Source of the DNA: Persicaria tinctoria
Lineage: Eukaryota; Streptophyta; Magnoliopsida; Caryophyllales; Polygonaceae
Length of the DNA: 64,000 nt
Direction: 5' to 3'
Assembly (NCBI GenBank): GCA_037127255.1
Contig: JBANSL010000007.1
Span: forward strand, 64,093,038 to 64,157,037
The notes beneath the pieces were generated by a model that saw only the letters and a list, made by a program, of their open reading frames with translations, searched no databases and was not told the DNA's origin. Below are positions 54,755 through 64,000 of the stretch, piece by piece (position 1 is the first letter of the stretch; every line of letters begins with the position of its first letter). Position numbers and translations under genes: made by a program.

Positions 54755-56520
54755 ACATCCAAAGTGGAGAATCGCCCAGATATTGAGACAGATCAAGGGG
54801 AAAGAGAATCCAATAGGGAGGGAACTTCGACTACGAAATAGAAATCAAAAGAGATTCAATATTCGATCCCGACAGTTTAGTTGAGAAAGATTTAATATTC
54901 AAAAGATGAACACCATAGGTAATTCAAGTTCAAAAGAGATGCAAAAGGGGGATGGAAGAACCTTATATTGTGATTTGTGAAGCCAGAATCTTAAATTGAA
55001 TCTCAGGATATGATTGCCGCCATCAAATTTCGGATCTCCAACTCAAAATAAGTTCCATCACCCTAAAGGATCAACTGCAATGAATTAATATGATTGCTTA
55101 GGGTAAATCCATTCATAGGTCAGAGGTGTATATCCTTGACTACAATCAACAGGTTACATATTGCTTATTGTAGATTTATAGGATTGTACTGAGAAATGAA
55201 AATTTTGAAAGAACAAAATACGAAAATCATTACCCCTATGGATACAGCTTAAGTTGTCGATTTTATGCTATGTTGATAAACAAACTTGGATCACCTGGTA
55301 CACATGTTTTGTCAATGAAACACAAGTGAAAATGAAAGGCTAATGTGCATTAAAAGTTGAGCACACACGTTCTTATGCTCTTTGAGAGATGGATAAGGTC
55401 ACAAGAGTTGTGTTGCTTTGACATATATTATTATTCTCTTTGAGAGACTAATGTGCATTTAAATCCATTCATAGGTGAGAGGTGTATATCCTTGAATAAT
55501 GGCAACAGGTTACATATTCAGTTTATTATATAAAAAGTGATTAATGACTTCTGTTGTTCAGGCTCTGATGTTGTGTTTTGCCCACTCACAAGCTAGATTT
55601 TTCGTGATTTGATTTGATGCATTGCAATTTGCAGGTGAAAGAGTCATGTGAGAGTGAGAAGAACTACATCGAGGTACTAATACTGTTGACATTTTGATTC
55701 CACACCTCGTGCAGAGAGAAGTACTATCTATGTTCCCAAACTCACAGCACCTGCCACAGAGGATATGAAAATGATGCTTCCAGTCCCAGACCTCTTCAGA
55801 AGAGGGTGAGCGAGCTGGCATAGGTGAAATGCAGAGTCGATGTTGGTTGACATAATTTTTTAGAAATATTCAGCGGTGTGTTGCACAGTTTCTTTCCTGT
55901 AATTCATCCCAGCATTATTTACCTACAATACAATAGCATGTTGAACAAAGTTGCCATAAAAAAAGCCGAAGGTTGGAATATCGCAGCAAGTATAAATTAA
56001 GAGTTGAAAGTTACAAGACCTCCACATGATTATATGATAATAACCGATAGTAGATACAAAGAATTAGTATGCAGGTCAATCAAAACTTCTCTCCAATCTC
56101 CTTGGTTCCTTTTAACTCATAAATTCCAGACTTTTATACCATCTTTCAGTCAACCAGTCACTGATGCATCTGAAATGTTATTCGACTCATGAACTCTCAG
56201 TGGTTCCAACTTCCAAGTATGTTAAATGGTTCAAGATACTGCATTAGCTCACACTAGATCCATAAAATGATCATATAGTCCCTGATAATAATGTTTTGCT
56301 TGAATGCACAATGTACTACACGACACCGACGATTCCAATATGCACAAACTTATGGATTTATGAAAAGAAAACAGAACTGTTGAGTGTTGAGAATGTACAA
56401 AATAAAATGAATGAAGTGGAATTACAGTTTGTTTATGTTTTACCACTACGGTCACCAATGGAGATCCTCTATATCACTCTATGCTTCACAATAAACATCA
56501 CAAAATTAATTTAACATAAT
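54755..56520. other. Spacer, no gene recognised
   Basis: No further OSCA exons are found. A phrase AAATCCATTCATAGGT...AGAGGTGTATATCCTTGA occurs at about 55105 and 55461 in the same orientation. A minus ORF at 55558-55821 (87 codons) contains CGRC and CTRC pairs spaced like a zinc ribbon, but I cannot assign it. Confidence 0.4.
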
Positions 56521-56529
56521 ATTTATCTT

Positions 56530-56755
56530 TAAAAAAATTATATTAATATTATAAACACCTATATTTATACATCTATAAACTTTTATTTTGAAAAACCATT
56601 TTTTAAATAAAATAAAAATTGAAAAGATGATTATTTGAAATATATATTTTTAAATTTTTTTGGAAGATGATAAAATTTTATAAACATATAAATATAGGTC
56701 TTTCAAATATAAATATAATTTTTATTTTTATATTTAAAATAAATTTTAGAACAAA
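56530..56755. repeat. AT-rich inverted repeat, MITE-like
   Basis: ACCTATATTTATACATCTATAAA near 56570 is mirrored by the complement of TTTATAAACATATAAATATAGGT near 56675. Long AT-rich arms continue outward. Borders are not clear. Confidence 0.45.
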
Positions 56756-56920
56756 TCAATTTTGTAATATATGTAGTGAAGCATATAGTGATACAGAGGA
56801 TCTTTATTGCTACCGTCACTCTATATCCAAGCATCAGAGTTCAGATCGTGGGAGTTTGGGAGATCGTGGGCTAGAGTTTTAAGTTCTAGGGATGATGTGG
56901 GGTTCAGACTTCTAATACCC

Positions 56921-57030
56921 AAGCCCATATGTTTTATGGGCCAAATTATGAGATGTTCAAAATACCAAAGCCCGTATGTTTTATGGGCCAAATTATGAGA
57001 GGTTCAAAATACCCAAGCCCATACTTGGTT
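56921..57030. repeat. 47-bp tandem repeat upstream of the GDSL gene
   Basis: Units start at 56921, 56968 and (partial) 57015. Each holds AAGCCC(A/G)TATG...TTATGGGCC. TGGGCC/AAGCCC words resemble site II promoter elements of plants. They lie about 420-530 bp upstream of the GDSL start codon; a regulatory role is speculation. Confidence 0.75.
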
Positions 57031-57274
57031 GGGTCAATAATTTCTTAGTGGGCTTTGATATGATATATAATAATGTGATGTTCAGACTTCTAATATAGGA
57101 GGAGTTGATGTGATATAGAATAATGTGGTGGATATAGAATAAAAAAGAAAACCATGCATCATACATGCACAACCTTCCACTACTAAAAGGAAAGTCAATC
57201 ATGCACATATGCATGCTTGTAGCATAAGCACCCTTTACCTACCGGTATCAAATCTCAATGCGTTTGAGCATGCC

Positions 57275-57382
57275 TTTTTTTTTTGTTTAATTTTATTCTA
57301 TATCAAAACATCACCGTGTGTGTATGTGTATATATATATACGGTGATGTTTTGATATAGAATAAAATTAAACAAAAAAAAAA
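57275..57382. repeat. Palindrome with perfect 43-bp arms in the GDSL promoter
   Basis: 57275-57317 (ten T, then GTTTAATTTTATTC through ACATCACCGT) is the exact reverse complement of 57340-57382. A 22-base loop of GT and TA dinucleotides separates them. The right arm ends 69 bp before the GDSL ATG. The only TATATATA run of the near promoter (57328-57340) sits in the loop. Further copies of GATATAGAATAA at about 57110-57142 suggest sequence of the same origin. Confidence 0.9.
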
Positions 57383-57451
57383 GTTTAAGTGAAGGGAATT
57401 TACACATCGAAAATTTCATACGAGGGATTGTAATTTTAAGAGACAATTACT

Positions 57452-58955
57452 ATGAAAATGAATCTGTTTCAATCGCAAGTGGTAGCAGTGCTTTTGATAA
57501 TGGCATTGTGCAATGAGATGCGTTGCACTAGGTCGCAACCGCTTATACCAGTCGTGGTGGTGTTTGGCGACTCCATCATGGATGTAGGCAACAACAACCT
57601 TCTACCGACACTCTTCAAGGCCGACTACTTGCCCTATGGCCGTGATTTCGCCAACCATACCCCTACTGGAAGGTTTTGCAATGGCAAACTTGCCATTGAT
57701 TTTATAGGTACGAAACGCCACTATAATTAACCTCGATACTTACATTTAATTGAATCTATTCATTGTTTTAGACATTGGTAAATTCACCTTTCTTTCCTTC
57801 TTTCTTTATGAAATGTAGTGGAAAACCTTCAATTCAGTAACTATCCACTACCCTATCTCAGCCAGCTACGTGTGTCGCCGAGGCAACTACTCAATGGCAC
57901 CAATTTTGCCTCGGCGGCATCAGGATTTGATGAAAAGACCGCAATCTTGAACGTATGTGGTTCAATACTTGTGTGAGATATCATGTTAGTTAATTCATAC
58001 ACTTTCATTATCGAATTCGAACTTATAGTTTTATATATTTTCTTTTGTAGCACGCAATTCCTTTGTCGGGGCAATTGCAATATTACGGGGCTTATCGTAG
58101 AAGCCTTGTACAAGTCGTGGGTAATTCGAGGGCGAGGGCGATACGCAACGTCACACTTTTTGTAGTCGGGGCTGGTAGTAACGATTTCGTGCTGAACTAC
58201 TACATTGACCCTTTGGTCAACCTCGTCCAGACGCCCTCCCAATACTCGACTCACCTTGTTGGTGAATTCTCGAGATTTATTAAGGTACGAAGTTTAACTA
58301 ACATTTCGCGTCTACTTGTTTTAATCCTATCATTCCTAGTATTGATCTGTTCTGAATTAAATTGTTGGCATTGCAGGCCTTGCATCGATTAGGTGCAAGA
58401 AGAATCGGGGTAGCGTCACTTCCTCCGATTGGGTGTTTGCCATTGGTGATAACCCTATTTGGGTTTGGCAACCCAGGGTGCGTTGAGGCGAAGAACGCTG
58501 ATGCACGGGACTTCAATAGGAAGATGAACGCTACCATGACCCGATTGAAATATCGAATGCCCGGACTAAAGATGGAGTTGTTAGATATTTACACTCCTCT
58601 TTATGAATACGTTCAGCATCCTTCGGACCACGGTACATTAATTTTCCTATTTATTTCACTCTATATATCAATCGATCAAGTTAATTTGTTTTGCTCTCTA
58701 TTGAACATTCTAAAATTCATCTTACACATCTATATATGTGAATACATGTGCACAGGCTTCGCAGAAGCAAGAAGGGGATGTTGTGGGCTTGGATTGATTG
58801 AGACCACATTGTGGTTATGCAATTCACTATCCCTAGGGACGTGTTCAAATGCATCTGAATTCGTTTTCTGGGATAGTGTGCATCCTTCCGAGGCGACGAA
58901 CAACTTAGTCGCTCAAGCATTGTTAGACCAAGGCTTCGACCTCATTTCCGATTAA
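57452..58955 (+). CDS. GDSL esterase/lipase, complete five-exon gene
   Basis: Exons 57452-57707, 57819-57952, 58051-58284, 58377-58632 and 58756-58955 join with GT/AG borders into 359 residues, the usual size of plant GDSL lipases. A hydrophobic signal peptide (about 8-20) predicts secretion. Block I is VFGDSIMDVGNNN (nucleophile Ser41). Block II is FASAASG (Gly121). Block III is GAGSNDF (Asn174). Block V is WDSVHPSE with Asp333 and His336. All four SGNH-type catalytic residues are thus present. PPIGCLP and CCGLG are further family hallmarks. It should hydrolyse ester bonds of lipids or wall components outside the cell; the substrate is unknown. The start codon chosen is the first ATG, and MKMN precedes the signal core. 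Neighbours give no functional link. Confidence 0.95.
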
Positions 58956-58994
58956 ATTGTACTTTTTTTTTTGGCAACTTAGTAAGTATGGAGT

Positions 58995-59000
58995 AATAAA
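58995..59000 (+). terminator. Candidate poly(A) signal of the GDSL gene
   Basis: AATAAA lies 40 bp after the stop codon, at a normal distance. Confidence 0.5.
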
Positions 59001-59100
59001 CACAGAAAGCATTATCCACATCTCTAAATGACTTCTTTAATTACCGCCAGCACTCCGCATGATCCTTCAAAATAACAATCCCACAAATCTTAAAGAAGAA

Positions 59101-59771
59101 AGCAGCCGCAAAATTAGGGACAAAAAGGGGGAGAGAGGGGTTCTCACCGAGGTGTTCTTTAAGCCCGGAAGATCTATCGATTCGCCTCGTCGAAAATGAA
59201 ATCTCGCCGGAGGTGGCCCAGGGAGGGTGTTAGGATCGCCTTTATGTAGTTTGGAGGTGAAAGGAAGGGAAAGGAGGGGGAAACAAGAACCTTACCGCCT
59301 GAAATCGGAAAACAGAGGTGGAAAGGAGGGAAGGCCGCGCTCGGGGAAAGTGGTGTCGGCGTCGGTGGCTCCTGCTCCTGCTGCTGCTAGGTTGCTGCTC
59401 GGCTCGGCCCTGACTCGTCGGAGCCCGAAGATGGCCAGACCGTTTCTCGTGTGGGCCTCCGAAAACCGAACAGGGGACGAGCTCGAAGGGCGCCTGGTGA
59501 GTGGTGATGCTCGGGTTGTGCTCAGGGGGGCGGATCTGCGTATTTTAAAAAGGGGCCAACTGACCCAACAAGCAAAACTACCCTCCCCATCTCTCTCCTC
59601 AAAACCCACAAAGATTGCAACCTTTTAGCTTCTGAGTACCCACTACTGATGCTCCATAATCCTCCATTGGCAGTCAGATGGTGAGGAAAGAGGTTTTGTG
59701 TTAGAGGAATGGAAATAACCCACACCCGCCACCTGGAAATATGAGACATCTCTTCCACGTTATACAGGTTG
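59101..59771. other. GC-rich spacer, no identified gene
   Basis: Overlapping ORFs on both strands (59227-59628 plus; 59292-59609 minus) are rich in Arg, Ser and Gly and look compositional. The style resembles the GC-rich block in the copy 2 LTRs, but I cannot show homology. Confidence 0.4.
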
Positions 59772-59784
59772 GACACCGTACGGA

Positions 59785-60010
59785 TTTAAATTGTGGATCA
59801 AAGGCCTAACATTTCAACAGATCAAAAACCCAATAACATTACCCAAACTTAACTTGGATGAATTGTCCGGTATATGGAGTACTGCTTATAATCCGGTTTC
59901 TTAATTAATTATATATTATTTTATTATAATTATTATTAATAAGTACAAAATTATAAAAAATAATAACAAATTTAATCTTTTGTATAATTTTTTAACTTTT
60001 TAATTTAAAA
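59785..60010 (+). repeat. Direct duplication, left copy
   Basis: The stretch GTGGATCAAAGGC(C)TAAC through ...AATAAGTACAAAATTAT recurs at about 62250-62460 in the same orientation. The right copy has extra DNA between GTACG and GTGGATC. The copies flank the fold-back at 60255-61753. Confidence 0.75.
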
Positions 60011-60254
60011 AATGTGTTGGTAAAAGTAGCTAAAAATTTAAACAACAAGATAATCTCCGTATGGAGAGAAAAACAGTTTATTTGTAAAAAGTGGAATTTA
60101 TTTGGTTGTTACTAGGAGTACTGTATTACTTTCAAACCAAATTAGATAAAAGTTAGAATAAACACCCAAATAACCTCCATTTTGTAGCTTATTTTTTGAC
60201 ACAATTTTTAACACGTTTTTGTTTATGTTGGTCATCCAAACAACAAAAAAGGAA
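60011..60254. other. AT-rich spacer
   Basis: No gene or clear element. Confidence 0.5.
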
Positions 60255-61753
60255 TGTTTTTTCAAAATATTCACTAAAAATAATTAATTAACAAAACATT
60301 CAAACTTTTAAAATATTTACACAAATATTCATTTTTTACAGGTCGGACAGAAAAACGCGGTCTGAGACCGCGTCTCTTGTTTTTTAAATTTTTTTTTTTC
60401 AGAAAAAATGAAACGGGGAAGTGTAAGAGACAGGGAAGGGCCAGAGGAGAGAGGAAGGGGCGGAGGGAGAGAGACGAAGCCGGAGGCCGGAGGAGAGAGA
60501 GGAGGCCGAAGGGGGCGGGGAGAGGGAGGCGGAGATCCGGAGGAGAGAGGAAGGAGCGGAGGGAGAGAGAGGAAGCCGGAGGCCGGGGGGAGGCGGAGGA
60601 GAGAGAGAGGAGGCCGAAGGGGGGCGGGGAGAGGGAGACGGAGATCCGGAGGAGAGAGGAGGTCGAAGGGGAGCGGGGAGAGGGAGGCGGAGATCTGGAG
60701 GAGAGAGGAAGGGGCGGAGGGAGAGAGAGGAAAGGGGAGCGGCGCCAGAGATCCGGGCGGAGGCGCCGGAGAACAGAGGCGAAAGAGGGGGAGGCCGAAG
60801 GGGAGCGGGGAGAGGGAGGCCGAAGGGGAGCGGGGAGAGGGAGGCGGAGATCTGGAGGAGAGATGAAGGGGCGGAGGGAGAGAGAGGAAGGGGGAGCGTC
60901 GCCAGAGATCCAGGCGGAGGCGCTGGAGAACAGAGGCGAAGGAGGGGCCCGGAGGCCGGGATGAAGGACAAGGAGCACGATGCCGGAGATCGCTTCAGCC
61001 GCCTCTCCTCTCCGACTGGTGACGCTCGGATCTGAAAACGGGGGCTCCCATGGCCGCCCTTCTCCATCCTTCTTCTTCTCTCCCTCCTCTATGACTTCCT
61101 CTCCCGAGCCATCACCGAGGACCCCAAGACCGAAGCCTCTTCTTCCTCCCCTTTCTTCCCTGTCGACCGCCATTACAGGCCGACGAACACCCCGCCCCGC
61201 ACCCTTCCCTCTCTCTTCCTCCGCCCCTTCCTCTCTCCTCCGCCTCCCTCCGGCTTCCTCTCTCTCCCTCCGCCCCTTCCTCTCTCCTCCGGATCTCCGC
61301 CTCCCTCTCCCCACCCCCTTCGGCCTCCTTCCTCTCCTCCGGCCTCCGGCTTTCTCTCTCTCCCTCCGCCCCTTCCACTCTCCTCCGGATCTCCGCCTCC
61401 CTCTCCCCGCCCCCTTCGACCTCCTTCCTCTCCTCCGGCCTCCGGCTTTCTCTCTCTCCCTCCGCCCCTTCCTCTCTCCTCCGGCCCTTCCCTGTCTCTT
61501 ACACTTTCCCCGTTTCATTTTTTCTGAAAAAAACAAATTAAAAAACAAGAGACGCGGTCCCAGACCGCGTCTTTTTGTTAGTTTTTTTTTACCCTCTTTC
61601 ACCTAATTTCAGATTTTTTACCTTACTAATAAAACGCTGTCTCAGACCGCGTTTTTCTGTCCGGCCTGCAAAAAATAAATATTTGTGTAAATATTTTAAA
61701 AGTTTGAATGTTTTGTTAATTAATTATTTTTTACTGAATATTTTGAAAAAAAA
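60255..61753. mobile_element. 1.5-kb fold-back element with a GC-rich minisatellite
   Basis: The outer arms are AT-rich and nearly identical when inverted (TTCAAAATATTCA, AACAAAACATTCAAAC). Next come the inner markers CGGACAGAAAAACGCGGTCT and (G)AGACCGCGTCTCTTG. The plus strand is then a purine-rich block (about 60415-60960) and, mirrored, a pyrimidine-rich block (61060-61510). In the right block TCCCTCCGCC recurs at 61265, 61361 and 61457, a 96-bp unit. A 442-codon ORF runs across the element on the minus strand but is compositional. Fold-back transposon origin is inferred; no target duplication is clear. Confidence 0.7.
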
Positions 61754-62249
61754 TTCACAAAAAAACTATTTAAAAAATAAACACTCACAAATGATTAATT
61801 TTTAACAGTTTTTTTAGTTGTCCATACACACCCCTAATATATATGAAGAAGACTACCAAAGTGGGCCTAAAAGCCAAATACAAACTCCAGCCAAACTAAA
61901 CTAAAGCCGAAGCCCATTACATATACTTCAATGAAACTAAACTTATATTTGACATATATGAAATGTAGTATAGCAGTAGGAGTGTAAGCACCATCTGATC
62001 GGCCATATGAAATCCCTGTTACAGGAAGTCGATTGGAGAGCACAAATTTTGGAAGGAGCAATTCATTTGATGAGATTTCCATCACCAAATGGGTATATCC
62101 GAACCCAACTCGAATAATCGAATTGCCACGTCTAGTTGTAGGTAGGGTTGGAGTCTTGGAGGTGATTTGGACTCTGTTTAGACATACTTGAATGCCGTAC
62201 GAATTTAACTTAACAAAAGATCCGGATGTTTCAATTCCACAATATAGTG
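61754..62249. other. Spacer, no gene identified
   Basis: A 134-codon minus ORF (61867-62271) lacks recognisable domains and overlaps the repeated DNA of 62250-62460. Confidence 0.4.
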
Positions 62250-62460
62250 GATCAAAGGCCCAACATTTCAACAGATCAAAAGCCCAATAACAGAACCAGA
62301 CTTAACTTGGATAAATTGTCAGGTATATACCCAGTCTTAATGGGGGGTTTCTTAATTAATTATGTATTATTTAATTATAATTATTTTTAATAAGTACAAA
62401 ATTATATAAAAATAATAATAACAAATTTAATATTTTGTATAATTTGTCACTTTTAAAAAA
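62250..62460 (+). repeat. Direct duplication, right copy
   Basis: Partner of 59785-60010: GTGGATCAAAGGCCCAACAT through the TTAATTAATTATGTATTATT tract. Diverged by scattered changes. Confidence 0.75.
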
Positions 62461-62900
62461 TGTTTTAAAAAATCAAAGTGACATATATTTTTTATTAAAG
62501 AAGGGAATATTAGACCATTCGAAATTGTTGCCCCACGATATTATATTTTAACAAGCTAAAAATATCTTAAAGTATAAGATTTAACTTATAAAAGATGTTT
62601 TTTGCCAATAAATTTATTAACTAAATGGCTCCTCAAAAATTAGAAAAAAACTTTTAGATTAACAACAATGAAAACTATACATCGGTTTAGATAACCATTT
62701 TAAAATTAATTAATATATAGAATACAACATATATTATAGAATTTACAATTTTGTATAAACATTGTCTTTCTTTATTTAAAAAATCAATAAATTAAATTTT
62801 AAAAATGAATAGAAATAAGTAAAACGTTAAATTGTATAATGTTTGTAATATTAATTATAAATCTGAGTATAAAGTCAGGAAAACTATACACCTGATAATA

Positions 62901-62976
62901 ATTTAGCGGTTAATGTTAACTATAAAATATAGGCGAAAATTTAGCGGTTAATGTTAACTATAAAATATAGGCGAAA
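62901..62976. repeat. 38-bp tandem duplication
   Basis: ATTTAGCGGTTAATGTTAAC... occurs twice, at 62901-62938 and 62939-62976, without differences. The surrounding 62461-62996 is AT-rich without a gene. Confidence 0.95.
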
Positions 62977-62996
62977 TCGGGTACCTCTGACACGTC

Positions 62997-63226
62997 CGTT
63001 CACAAATATACAAATATAAGTCATTTGACTTTCTTACATGTTTTTTAAGGAGCTAAAAATTATATAAAATATTCACTTTTTTATTAAAATTTTAAAATAA
63101 TATTATACTTAATATTAATAAGAATAATATTATTTTAAAAAAATAAAAAAAAATTAATATTTTATATAGTTTTTACTTCCTTAAAATACGTAAAAGAATG
63201 TCAAATAACTTATATTTGTGAGGGAG
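62997..63226. mobile_element. Mariner-type MITE, diverged
   Basis: The right end (rc CTCCCTCACAAATATAAGTT) mirrors the left CGTTCACAAATATACAAATA, continuing through ATTTGACTTTCTTACATGTTTT. The inverted arms are about 80 bp. TA follows the right end (63227-63228); the left border is decayed. Its structure resembles the element at 52302-52536. Confidence 0.65.
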
Positions 63227-63423
63227 TAGAAGATTATGAGTATGTTTTGTAAACGAGGGTTTCATCTTAGTTTTAGTTGGAGTTGGAGATAATAAAGATT
63301 TAAACAATCTCTCAAAATAAAATCTCTCAATATATATTTTTTTTTTATCAGAATCTCTCAATATATTCAAATCTCTATCTTATCTAGTGAAGAGTCTATA
63401 AGGCGATGAATAATACTCTAGAA

Positions 63424-63439
63424 GGGGGGGGGGGGGGGG
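63424..63439 (+). repeat. 16-base G run
   Basis: Sixteen consecutive G, then AGAATAGAG. It could be a degenerate polypurine tract of the LTR-like DNA that follows, or a simple homopolymer. Confidence 0.9.
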
Positions 63440-64000
63440 AGAATAGAGTATGGACGATTTTCGCAACAATAGCAATTTAGTGCAACTTGTCAAAACCTTG
63501 ATATAGGTTATCAGAACTTGACAAAGTAAAATCGAATGTGATAAAGTAAATGCGGAATACAAAAGATGAACACACGAATTGTTAACGAGGTTCGGCACCA
63601 ACTTGCCTACGTCCCCGCCTAGGATTGTCCAATCCGTAGGATTCAAACACTTCTTATTTCACTTCTTTTGAGCCTAGAACTTCCTAGAGAAACTTCCCTT
63701 TCTCTATACAAAGTCTCGCCGCTTCTATTCTAACTCTCAACCTTACAAGTGAAATAAAAGCTCACACCACACACCAAGTGTGTTTTGATCGAGTATAAGA
63801 ACTCTAAGTGTAAAACAAATGACTTGTACAATAAGTGCTAGTGTTTCTCTCAACTCTTAAGCAATGATCACCAACTAGGATTTAGGAGAATGTAAGAGAA
63901 ACTTTGACGAATGCTTTAGGATGCTATGAATGCTTGCGTGGTTGCTTGGTTGCTTTTTTGCTTTAATTGTCCATTCTTCTTAGCTTTCGTCCTTTTATAG
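63440..64000. repeat. LTR-like DNA running off the window
   Basis: GTTAACGAGGTTCGGCACCA then TTGCCTACGTCC (about 63579-63614) is a phrase I associate with LTRs of many plant retroelements. No boundary, PBS or coding region is inside the window, so orientation and family are open. Confidence 0.4.

Noticed and set aside
55558..55821. 87-codon minus ORF with CGRC/CTRC as a zinc-finger gene
   Set aside because: Cysteine spacing is suggestive, but there is no family match I can name and no supporting exon context. Listed only as part of the spacer.
59227..59628. 133-codon ORF after the GDSL gene as a separate protein
   Set aside because: GC-rich composition with an equally long opposite ORF and no recognisable motif.
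60274..61602. 442-codon minus-strand ORF
   Set aside because: It is Arg/Gly/Glu repeats followed by Pro/Ser/Leu repeats, mirroring the inverted purine/pyrimidine minisatellite. The opposite strand is equally open. This is composition, not a gene.

Overview
This is nuclear DNA of a flowering plant, probably a eudicot. The evidence is nested LTR retrotransposons with plant-type primer sites, a Tnt1/Tork-like Copia element, Stowaway-like and hAT-like MITEs, intron-bearing plant genes (a GDSL esterase/lipase and an OSCA/CSC1 tail), and AT-rich spacers. I cannot name the species. Most of the window is transposon; I see one intact host gene.

Layout. 1-18.3 kb: GAGCTCG-rich, hAT-like DNA split by a large coding-less LTR element (496-17659, PBS TGGTATCAGAGC). 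Its 5' LTR is itself split by a 6.5-kb non-autonomous LTR element (941-7416) that carries one 459-codon ORF with a coiled coil and a CCHC knuckle. 18.3-25.7 kb: spacer with a 21-bp minisatellite, a tRNA-like pseudogene, a decayed LINE 3' end and a long (TA)n tract. 25.7-32.5 kb: a young Copia element with a 1443-codon polyprotein, a 5-bp target duplication, near-identical LTRs and a MITE in its leader. 32.5-34.2 kb: spacer with exon-like pieces and a MITE.

34.2-48.0 kb: a second copy of the 496-17659 family on the minus strand. One LTR is truncated at a perfect palindrome and split by a 2.3-kb solo LTR full of TCGA-type motifs. 48.3-48.9 kb: a non-autonomous hAT. 49.8-52.9 kb: a short minus-strand Copia derivative with small LTRs that holds a fragment of ribosomal protein gene RPL35 and a Stowaway-like MITE. 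53.6-54.75 kb: the last four exons of an OSCA/CSC1-like gene on the minus strand, N-terminally truncated and with a 52-bp hairpin inserted in an exon. 57.45-58.96 kb: a complete five-exon GDSL esterase/lipase gene with a 43-bp-arm palindrome just upstream. 60.25-61.75 kb: a large fold-back built around a 96-bp GC-rich minisatellite. 62-64 kb: spacer, one more MITE and an LTR-like end.

The retroelement genes serve only their own replication. The GDSL gene is a stand-alone secreted hydrolase gene. The strongest leads are the RPL35 capture, the 21-bp-spaced GGCGCC motif doublet shared by the LTR and the ORF of the non-autonomous element, the related solo LTR with its own motif set, the palindromic truncation at 34.2 kb, and the GDSL promoter palindrome.
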